In this document: in pieces, positions 53,838-64,000 of the stretch
Layout of the letters: each line of letters begins with the position of its first letter
Numbering within the stretch: position 1 is the stretch's first letter
Assembly (NCBI RefSeq): GCF_900313065.1
Contig: NZ_OMPU01000010.1
Span: 124,001-188,000 of the forward strand
Length of the DNA: 64,000 bases
Direction: 5' to 3'
DNA from: Kiloniella sp. EL199
GTDB taxonomy: Bacteria > Pseudomonadota > Alphaproteobacteria > Kiloniellales > Kiloniellaceae
Position numbers and translations under genes: made by a program
Notes under the pieces: generated by a model
The model's input: only the letters and a program-made list of their open reading frames with translations
Told to the model about the DNA's origin: nothing
Database searches by the model: none

Positions 53838-54096
53838 TTCTCCTAGATCAGTTAATGCGGCCGACTATTGCTTTCTATTGCCGCTGTGCTGTTGCACTAT
53901 ATCTAGCGTATAAAAGTTTTTTCGGTAGCGGTGATTCTGCACCACAGCCATGCATTTTGGGCATGATTTGATTTTTATCTTGTTAAGTTGTTGAATATAA
54001 ATGTTTTAGTATTATGCAAAAGCAAGTATTGTTATGCGCGAGTGGCTCAGATAATCTGCTGAAAACTGGATTGTATATTGTATAGGGACTATAGAA

Positions 54097-55914
54097 ATGC
54101 CCGAAACGGCTACTCTTGATCACACTGCTCGCCTGAAAGCATTGCGCGACCAACTGGTATCAGAAGGTGTGGACGGCTTTATCGTGCCCAGAACTGATGA
54201 GCACCAAGGTGAATATGTTCCTCCACAAGCCCAGAGGCTGGCATGGTTGAGTGGCTTTACGGGGTCGGCCGGGCTTGCGACGGTCCTGATGGACCGCGCT
54301 GCAATCTTCGTGGATGGTCGCTATACAATTCAGGTCCGTCAAGAGGTGAGTGATCAGCTATTTGCCTATCAGCATCTGGTTGAAGAGCCTGCTCATCAAT
54401 GGTTGGCGGATCATGTTTCCGAAGGGATGCGTATTGCCTATGATCCTTGGTTACAGAGCGAAAATCAGATCAAAGCTTTGCGCAAAGGTGTTGAAAAAGC
54501 GGGTGGCGTTCTGGTTCCTCTTTCAGAGAATCCTCTTGATAAAGTTTGGCTGGATCAGCCTGCGCGCCCTTGCACTAAATCCATACCATATGATTTAAAA
54601 CATGCGGGGAAATCTTCGCGCGATAAACGGGACGAGATTGGTAAGCTGCTTGCAAACTCAGATGCAGACTGTGCTGTTTTGAGTTTACCAGACTCTGTTG
54701 CATGGCTTTTGAATGTGCGTGGTGAGGACGTGGCTCATACACCCTTGGTTCTTTCCTTTGCGATTGTCCATGCCGATGGAGCTGTACAGTGGTTTGTCGA
54801 TTCAGAAAAAGTGACAAGCGAAACGCTTTCGGCGCTAGATAATCAGGTTGAAGTGGCTGAGCCAGGCACATTGGAGGCTCGCCTTGAAGCTTTCGCACGC
54901 GAAGGTAAGAAGGTCTTGATTGATCCTGCAACCTGCCCAGAACGTATTACTGTCCTCTTGGAAGAAAGTGGCGCACAGCTTGTTCGGGATATGGATCCAG
55001 TTAGCCTGCCAAAGGCCAGAAAGAATACATCAGAACTGGATGGTATCCGTGCTGCACATATCCGTGATGGTGCTGCTATGGTTCGATTCCTCAAGTGGGT
55101 AACGGAAACCGCGACGGAACGAGCTGGTACAGAAAACCCTGTGACTGAAATGGAAGCGGCTGAAAAACTCAGAGTATTCAGGGAAGAGGTTCCTTTATAT
55201 AAAGATACCTCTTTTGATACCATTTCTGGCGCAGGACCGAATGGTGCGCTTTGCCATTATAAAGTAAGTGATGAGAGTTCTTTGCCGCTTAACAAGGATG
55301 AAATCTTTCTGATTGATTCCGGGGGGCAGTATCTGGATGGTACAACAGATATCACTCGCACTGTTATTATTGGGACAGCAAATGAAGAAATGAAAGATCG
55401 TTTCACCCGCGTATTGATGGGTCACATTTCTCTGTCCACGGCAAAATTCCCGAAAGGGACTAATGGTATTCAATTGGATAGCCTTGCCAGACGACCACTC
55501 TGGGACGCTGGTTTAGACTATGACCATGGAACAGGGCATGGTGTCGGGTGTTTCCTTGGTGTACATGAAGGCCCACAACGGATAGCAAAAACTTCATCGC
55601 CAGTGGCTTTGGAGCCTGGTATGTTTCTGTCAAATGAACCCGGTTATTACAAAGCCGGGGAATATGGTATCCGCATCGAAAATCTTATGATCGTACGTGA
55701 TGCGGGGCAGATGGTTGGATTGGATATACCGTTATATGACTTTGAAACAGTGACCTTGTGTCCGATTGATTTGCGTTTGATTGAACCATCTTTGATGAGT
55801 GCTGCAGAGATTAAATGGTTGAATGATTACCACGCCTGGGTTCGCAAAGAGTTGACACCCTTGCTTGATGAAGAGCATGCGGTATGGCTTGAAACTGCGA
55901 CGCAGGCAATTTGA
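54097..55914 (+). CDS. Xaa-Pro aminopeptidase (aminopeptidase P family, M24B)
   Basis: A 605-residue two-metal aminopeptidase cleaving X-Pro N-terminal bonds. The N-terminal creatinase-like domains (about 1-300) are followed by the pita-bread catalytic domain. There the metal ligands are visible: IDSGGQYLDGTTDITRT (two Asp), GTGHGVGCFLGVHE (His), FLSNEPGYY (Glu) and GIRIENLM (Glu). The eukaryote-like long form (about 600 aa) is common in alphaproteobacteria. The ATG at 54097 follows AGGGAC. It is convergent with the LysR gene across a perfect palindrome. Confidence 0.95.
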   Translation: MPETATLDHTARLKALRDQLVSEGVDGFIVPRTDEHQGEYVPPQAQRLAWLSGFTGSAGLATVLMDRAAIFVDGRYTIQVRQEVSDQLFAYQHLVEEPAHQWLADHVSEGMRIAYDPWLQSENQIKALRKGVEKAGGVLVPLSENPLDKVWLDQPARPCTKSIPYDLKHAGKSSRDKRDEIGKLLANSDADCAVLSLPDSVAWLLNVRGEDVAHTPLVLSFAIVHADGAVQWFVDSEKVTSETLSALDNQVEVAEPGTLEARLEAFAREGKKVLIDPATCPERITVLLEESGAQLVRDMDPVSLPKARKNTSELDGIRAAHIRDGAAMVRFLKWVTETATERAGTENPVTEMEAAEKLRVFREEVPLYKDTSFDTISGAGPNGALCHYKVSDESSLPLNKDEIFLIDSGGQYLDGTTDITRTVIIGTANEEMKDRFTRVLMGHISLSTAKFPKGTNGIQLDSLARRPLWDAGLDYDHGTGHGVGCFLGVHEGPQRIAKTSSPVALEPGMFLSNEPGYYKAGEYGIRIENLMIVRDAGQMVGLDIPLYDFETVTLCPIDLRLIEPSLMSAAEIKWLNDYHAWVRKELTPLLDEEHAVWLETATQAI

Positions 55915-55922
55915 TTGTACGC

Positions 55923-55954
55923 ACCCGCTCTCTGATTTTAATCAGAGAGCGGGT
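55923..55954. terminator. Perfect 32-nt hairpin between convergent genes
   Basis: Arms ACCCGCTCTCTGATT and AATCAGAGAGCGGGT flank a 2-nt spacer, lying between the aminopeptidase stop and the lysR stop. T-runs are absent on both sides, so it may stabilise both mRNAs or act with Rho rather than as a textbook terminator. Confidence 0.6.
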
Positions 55955-55956
55955 AG

Positions 55957-56844
55957 CTATATCGTACTCTCTTTATTCTGATTACGTATCCAGGTTAAGA
56001 ACTTCTTCAAATGTGACGGAATGATACCTTGTTTATAAACAAGGTGATATCCGGTAAGTTCGTGTCCTGAGAGAGAGAAAAGCTCTATCAGCTGACCGCT
56101 TTTAATGTCTTCCTGCACCCAGTTTGAAGGCAAGACACCGACACCTTGACCATCACGAATAGCATCCTTGGTTAAATAGCCTGATAGGTGAATTTTTGCA
56201 TAGTGTGCGTGAAAATCAATTTCATGATGTTTAAGCCAGAAGTGCCACTCTGAGTCGTTGTGATCAATATCGCATACCCAGGGTAACTTCATAAGGTCTT
56301 TCGGTTCTTTAATTTGCACATCTTTCAGAAGCTTGGGGGATACAACAATGCTGGTATAACTGGGCATGAGCTGTTCAACACTAAAGCCGGGCCAGTTTCC
56401 AGCACCATAGCGAATGGCAAGATCGTAATCATCCCTGCGGAGATCGACGACATCGCTGTTTGCATTCAAGAGAATTTCAACATCCGGGTGTTGTTTGCGA
56501 AAATCGCCCAATCGTGGCATGAGCCAGAAATTTACGAAGGTTGGCGTCATGGTAATGCGCAAGGGGCGATCTGTTGTGCTGTCTTTGAGATCCCTGACAG
56601 CATCATCAATGATGTCAAAGCTCTTTCCCAGTTCAGTACCGAGGCGAAAACCTGCCTCTGTAGGAACAACGCCCCGTCCTTCACGTTGAGTGAGTGTTGC
56701 GCCCAACCATTCTTCCAGACGTTTAATTTGTTGGGCAACAGCAGCGTGAGTCACATTTAGCTCTTTGGCTGCGTGACTTAGGTTGTGGTGCCGCACGACT
56801 GCTTCGAAGGCACGTAGGCTGGAAAGGGAAGGGAAATCACGCAT
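55957..56844 (-). CDS. LysR family transcriptional regulator (GcvA-like)
   Basis: A 295-residue LysR regulator. The N-terminal winged helix (FEAVVRHHNLSHAAKELNVTHAAVAQQIKRLE) and linker are followed by the periplasmic-binding-like effector domain (LRITMTPTFVNFWLMPRLGDF), whose wording is close to the GcvA/AmpR group. It is divergent from a small ORF at 56946, with palindromes between them. It probably represses its own gene and controls the divergent one. The effector is unknown. Confidence 0.92.
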   Translation of the reverse strand: MRDFPSLSSLRAFEAVVRHHNLSHAAKELNVTHAAVAQQIKRLEEWLGATLTQREGRGVVPTEAGFRLGTELGKSFDIIDDAVRDLKDSTTDRPLRITMTPTFVNFWLMPRLGDFRKQHPDVEILLNANSDVVDLRRDDYDLAIRYGAGNWPGFSVEQLMPSYTSIVVSPKLLKDVQIKEPKDLMKLPWVCDIDHNDSEWHFWLKHHEIDFHAHYAKIHLSGYLTKDAIRDGQGVGVLPSNWVQEDIKSGQLIELFSLSGHELTGYHLVYKQGIIPSHLKKFLTWIRNQNKESTI

Positions 56845-56847
56845 TAA

Positions 56848-56913
56848 ATGTAAGAAAATCTAACATTATAAGATTTTTCCTGATTTGAATTTAAATTCAT
56901 TCCGCCTGATATT
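56848..56913. promoter_or_regulatory. LysR-type palindromes in the divergent promoter region
   Basis: ATGTAAGA-AAA-TCTAACAT (56848-56866) is a near-perfect inverted repeat just upstream of the lysR ATG; TATAAT on the minus strand (56865-56870) touches it. TGAATTTAAATTCA (56886-56899) is a perfect T-N-A type palindrome overlapping the plus-strand -35 TTGAAT (56885-56890), with GATATT 17 nt on (56908-56913). Confidence 0.5.
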
Positions 56914-56945
56914 TATGAGAATAGTTATACAGAAGGAATGGATCA

Positions 56946-57149
56946 ATGATAAATGTTTTAGGGCAAACTTACATTTTAGCTACGAGATTAGAGAATCGTG
57001 ATGCGTTTACCGAGAACGGTAATTTTGAACAAAAAGATAATAATTTTAAGTCAGAGAGGCCGAGGAAGAGCGCAAAAATGAACTGGAAGTTCAAATCTGG
57101 CGGCCTTTTCAAGTTACTTGGTGCTTCGACTGAATGCTCTTGTCATTAA
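56946..57149 (+). CDS. Small hypothetical protein divergent from LysR, Cys-rich C-terminus
   Basis: A 67-residue ORF I do not recognise. It is Asn/Lys/Glu-rich in the middle (RLENRDAFTENGNFEQKDNN), has a basic stretch, and ends LLGASTECSCH with two Cys and a His. Support for being real: an AGAAGGA Shine-Dalgarno 9 nt upstream, a predicted promoter with a LysR-type palindrome, and divergence from the lysR gene. A short secreted or metal-binding peptide, or a precursor peptide, are all open possibilities. Confidence 0.45.
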   Translation: MINVLGQTYILATRLENRDAFTENGNFEQKDNNFKSERPRKSAKMNWKFKSGGLFKLLGASTECSCH

Positions 57150-57237
57150 GTCCCGTTATTAAGCCCTGGTATTCTTCTTGAGATCGGGGAGGCATTTTTT
57201 ATCAATAAAAGATATTTGCTATTTTTTGATCAGAAGT

Positions 57238-58158
57238 TCATTCGTTTATAAGGGTGTTGTTCTCCGGTGCAGTAGAGTTTGGCTTCAACATTTTTGCTGA
57301 TGCTAGAAAGGCACCACCAACAATGAGCAAGCAGGCGATGGCAATGCTCCAGCTTGCTTGCGCCAAACCCACGGCTACCAGTAATAAGGTGCTGAGAAGA
57401 GGAGCACCATAGGAGAGAGCGCCTAATACCTGAATATCTCCATGTTTGGTTCCGTAATCCCAAACAAAGAAGGCGAGGCCAACTGGGCCAAGCCCTAGGG
57501 CCAGAATAGCGAGTGACTGAATGCTTGTTGGTGTTATCCATGTTTCTGTGCCGAGGTGAAAAATCAACCCCAAAAAAGCAGTTACCCCACAAAAACCGGT
57601 CACAGCATCGGTTGGAACCTCTTTGAATTTTCTGTTCAGGACAGAATAGCCTGACCAGATGAGCGCGCAGATGATTGCAGCGAGGTACCCCATATAGTGT
57701 TCTGCATTCCAGGATAAACTTTGCCCTTTGGTGACGATCAGGACAGCGCCAGTCAGACCGATTAAAGTGCCAGCAATATGAAACCAGTAGAGACGTTCAC
57801 CCGATAGTAATGCAGAGAAGAATACAATCAGAAGGGGCCAGAGGTATGCAATCAGGCTTGCTTCTATGGCCGGGGCATTATGCAGGGCAATAAAATAGAA
57901 CAAATGATAACCAAAGAGACCGCCAACAGAGATAATCCAGACAATAGGTTTTTGTTTTAAGCTCTGAAAAGATTTTTTGCCTTTGGTGCTCAAAACGATA
58001 AGCCCGGAAACAAAGGCAATAAAAAATGTGAGAGCTAATAGCTGGAAGGGAGGGACACCTTTTGCCCAAGTTGTAAAAAGTGCCAAAAGTGCCCACAAAA
58101 GAATAGCAACGATCCCAATAAGAGTGGCACGGGTATTATGGCTTGGTGAGGATGTCAT
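57238..58158 (-). CDS. EamA family transporter (DMT superfamily)
   Basis: A 306-residue protein with ten hydrophobic helices in two EamA repeats (first about 15-140, second about 160-290). Conserved features include WALLALFTTWAKGVPPFQLL, IEASLIAYLWPLLIVFFSALLSGE in the first repeat, and AILALGLGPVGLAFFVWDYG in the second, resembling aromatic amino acid/YddG-like exporters. The substrate is unknown. The AraC regulator gene lies upstream on the same strand (121 nt gap) and may control it. Confidence 0.9.
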   Translation of the reverse strand: MTSSPSHNTRATLIGIVAILLWALLALFTTWAKGVPPFQLLALTFFIAFVSGLIVLSTKGKKSFQSLKQKPIVWIISVGGLFGYHLFYFIALHNAPAIEASLIAYLWPLLIVFFSALLSGERLYWFHIAGTLIGLTGAVLIVTKGQSLSWNAEHYMGYLAAIICALIWSGYSVLNRKFKEVPTDAVTGFCGVTAFLGLIFHLGTETWITPTSIQSLAILALGLGPVGLAFFVWDYGTKHGDIQVLGALSYGAPLLSTLLLVAVGLAQASWSIAIACLLIVGGAFLASAKMLKPNSTAPENNTLINE

Positions 58159-58279
58159 TCTTGTTTAATTCCAAAGTTGCGGACCAGATATAAGGTTTGG
58201 AATGTACAGATTTTAGAGCAGATGTCTTGTCTCTGGTTCTGTTTATTTTTACCAGGATTCTGCTTTTTGAGATTCTGTT

Positions 58280-59032
58280 TCAGACTTTATTGTGGAGTGT
58301 TCGGTCCGTGCCGGGTGTCGTGCCAAAGCTATTGCGATAGGCACGATTAAAGCTACTTTGATCTGAATACCCGATGTTATGCGCGATTTCTGTCAGGGAA
58401 AATTTTGTGTTTAAAACGAGTTGTCGGGCATGTTCTAACTTCAGATTAGTTTGAAATCTTTGCGGCGAATAGCCCAAATAGTTACTGAAGAGTGCATGTA
58501 GGTGGCTTATCGATAGGCAAGCTTGTTCAGCGATATCTTTAGACGATAGTTTTCTTGTGTGGTTTTGTTTGATAAATTTTAGGGCCTTTTGCAGCTTTTC
58601 TGGCAGCTTGTTGTCTTCAGAGTTGTTTCTATCGGCAAGGGCCAACAAGAAGAGCTTTATGCTTTGTTCCCCGATAGATGTTATGGACTGATCTTTTAAT
58701 TCCGAGGCCGTAAATTGACTGAGGTTTAAGAGGCCTTCATCAAGTGGAAAAAGAATCTGGTTGTGTGCGCTATCCCAAAGTGAATTGAGTTCAGGCATAT
58801 AGTTGGCGTCAGCAAAATCAAAATCGACAACAGTAAAGCTGTTGGGGTTAAGGCCTCTGAAAGCATGGGTGTCATTGGCGGTTATAATGGCAACCTGATC
58901 TATTCTGGCAATTCCTGACGATTGTTCAGCTTCAAGTTCCAATTCACCCTTGTGTGGAATAATAAGCTGGTGAAAAGTACTGTGGTTGTGACTTTTAAAA
59001 TCGCTTGTATAGCTACGGCAGTTTACTTTCAT
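58280..59032 (-). CDS. AraC family transcriptional regulator
   Basis: A 250-residue AraC-type activator. The N-terminal cupin-like region (about 1-140) senses an unknown effector. The C-terminal double helix-turn-helix is clear: LSSKDIAEQACLSISHLHAL and LKLEHARQLVLNTKFSLTEIAHNIGYSDQSSFNRAYR (split by the usual linker), ending FGTTPGTDR. It is the likely regulator of the EamA transporter gene that follows it. Confidence 0.92.
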   Translation of the reverse strand: MKVNCRSYTSDFKSHNHSTFHQLIIPHKGELELEAEQSSGIARIDQVAIITANDTHAFRGLNPNSFTVVDFDFADANYMPELNSLWDSAHNQILFPLDEGLLNLSQFTASELKDQSITSIGEQSIKLFLLALADRNNSEDNKLPEKLQKALKFIKQNHTRKLSSKDIAEQACLSISHLHALFSNYLGYSPQRFQTNLKLEHARQLVLNTKFSLTEIAHNIGYSDQSSFNRAYRNSFGTTPGTDRTLHNKV

Positions 59033-59295
59033 CCCTCCATTTTATCAGGCTTACTTTATAAGCCAAGCTATGTTGGTAAAAAGCAGGTCACACCTGATTT
59101 ACTGATTTAGTTCTAAAGGAGGGAGTACTGGTAGTGCTTCATAAAATAGATCGTTTTCTTAAGCACAAGTTAAAACAATTTTCCTATGATAGATGTTCTT
59201 TTGGTTAATCATTTTGCTGAAGGACAAAGGTCAGATCAGATTTTTTTGTGATTTATAGCCAAAGATTACGAGTACTGTGGGCTTGGTTGGTACCT

Positions 59296-60033
59296 ATGAA
59301 ATTATGCAGATATGGAGTTGTATTTTATTTGCTGTTGGGCGTGTTTTTTGGATCTGCGCATTCGCAAAATATATATACGGAGAACTTCCCACCCTATAAC
59401 TACCAGGTTGATGGTGAGTTATTGGGATTATCCAGTAAAGTTATTCAGGAAATGGCTCGTGAAATAGGTGTAGAACCTTCCATTACCTTTTTGCCTTGGG
59501 CAAGGGCCTATAGGTATGCAAAAGAGAAGGAGAATAGCGGAATTTTCTCTATTGTCCGTGTTCCCCCCAGAGAAGCTGACTTTCAATGGGTTGGCCCTAT
59601 CGAGAGTGTGAATTTGGGGATATACACATCTGAACTGAACAGTGTTGAATACTCTGGGGAAAATGAGAAAAGGCTCGAACAAGCCAGACAGGCTACTAGT
59701 GTCGGGGTACAGCGAGGTGGTGCTGCGGAGAAGATACTTACATCAATGGGGTTCAAGAATTTGTATCATTCCGCAACAACGCGCAAAGCTATTTTGAGGT
59801 TGGCCGACTATAGATACGAACTGTTGGCACTTGATGAAAATTATTTGCGGTTCATATTAGAAGCAGAAAATATTCCGCTATCACGTATCCGTCGAGTTGC
59901 TGATCTTGGTGAATTTGATCTCTACCTTGCTTTTTCAAACAGTACACCAATAGAAGTCGTTAAAAAATGGCGACATGCATTGGATATCATTAGAAGCCGT
60001 TCGCAGAGTGAGGATAAAGACCTAATGAATTAA
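59296..60033 (+). CDS. Periplasmic amino-acid-type substrate-binding protein (family 3), stand-alone
   Basis: About 245 residues. A signal peptide (GVVFYLLLGVFFGSAHS) precedes a bacterial extracellular solute-binding family 3 domain: IYTENFPPYNYQVDGELLGL at the start, ITFLPWARAYRYAKEKENSG, then VGVQRGGAAEKILTSMG. No permease or ATPase genes are nearby. Such orphans are common and may serve sensors rather than transport. The ATG at 59296 is chosen because the signal peptide begins there; a GTG at 59248 would add 16 residues. Confidence 0.85.
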   Translation: MKLCRYGVVFYLLLGVFFGSAHSQNIYTENFPPYNYQVDGELLGLSSKVIQEMAREIGVEPSITFLPWARAYRYAKEKENSGIFSIVRVPPREADFQWVGPIESVNLGIYTSELNSVEYSGENEKRLEQARQATSVGVQRGGAAEKILTSMGFKNLYHSATTRKAILRLADYRYELLALDENYLRFILEAENIPLSRIRRVADLGEFDLYLAFSNSTPIEVVKKWRHALDIIRSRSQSEDKDLMN

Positions 60034-60153
60034 TGATTTATCATTCTCAATAAGTCGAGTGTGGTAGTTGGAAATCACAATTTTAAACAAACAGCGTAGA
60101 GTTGTTTTACCCTGATTAACTGGGATGAGGGCGTCATAAACGCATAGAAACTT

Positions 60154-63938
<3,785 letters not shown>

Positions 63939-63951
63939 AGAACACCTATTA

Positions 63952-64000
63952 CTAGAGAATGGAATCCCAAACTTCAGAAATCCAGGAGCCGTCCTTTTCT
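63952..64000 (-). CDS. C-terminal end of a gene upstream of recN, probably bamD
   Basis: Only the last 15 codons and the TAG stop (63952-63954) are in the window; the end reads SWISEVWDSIL. bamD is the usual gene directly before recN in alphaproteobacteria, so the name is inferred from gene order, not from the residues. Confidence 0.5.
   Translation of the reverse strand, partial: EKDGSWISEVWDSIL

Overview
The window is a chromosome segment of an alphaproteobacterium, most like a marine Rhodospirillales/Kiloniellales-type organism. This rests on the order carA-carB-greA divergent from yqeY-dnaG-rpoD, the order bamD-recN-ligA, a PAS_5 protein, an ScfR-type regulator, a DUF1127 protein and many transporters. 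Base composition is moderate (mid 40s % G+C by eye). No plasmid, phage, IS element, rRNA or CRISPR array is visible. Almost all of the sequence is coding.

Region by region. (1) 1-12 kb is core housekeeping: pyrF (cut by the window edge), a histidine phosphatase, greA, carB and carA on the minus strand, and yqeY, dnaG and rpoD on the plus strand. An ASCH-domain gene follows rpoD and carries a strong intrinsic terminator inside its own 5' coding sequence. (2) 12-21 kb is accessory: an MBL-fold hydrolase, a CAT-anticodon tRNA, a T5orf172 (GIY-YIG-like) protein, a methyltransferase, a membrane protein/HTH pair behind a palindrome-covered promoter, a GNAT enzyme, a saccharopine-dehydrogenase-like/DUF4166 pair, DUF2269, PAS_5, and a YdcH-like gene behind an FNR/FixK-type promoter. 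(3) 20.7-28 kb is an iron block: a PKHD hydroxylase, an operon of imelysin, di-haem protein, second imelysin and DUF1513, and bacterioferritin, with Fur-like and Irr-like sites. (4) 28-30 kb is a MocR regulator divergent from a LysE exporter. (5) 30.5-35.7 kb is a signalling locus: an ScfR/RamB-type DNA-binding protein with an inserted HisKA-like segment, a single-domain response regulator, a small membrane protein and a sodium-symporter-linked histidine kinase. (6) 35.9-47.4 kb holds ettA, mlaC-mlaA, a thioesterase, a pentapeptide protein preceded by a decamer repeat, a ClC channel, an aspartoacylase-like enzyme, a UvrD-type helicase and prmA. (7) 47.4-53.2 kb is a LuxR regulator facing a polyamine ABC operon that ends in an acetylpolyamine amidohydrolase gene. 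(8) 53.4-60 kb holds DUF1127, an aminopeptidase P, a LysR regulator divergent from a small Cys-ending ORF, EamA, AraC and a solute-binding protein. (9) 60.1-64 kb is ligA, recN and the end of bamD.

The strongest candidate for an undescribed system is region 5. A transcription factor there carries a His-containing H-box closely resembling that of the neighbouring kinase but has no kinase domain, and the only response regulator in the locus has no output domain. This suggests a phosphorelay or docking circuit that ends on the transcription factor, probably acting on short-chain fatty acid (acetate/propionate) metabolism. That is inference from domain content and position.
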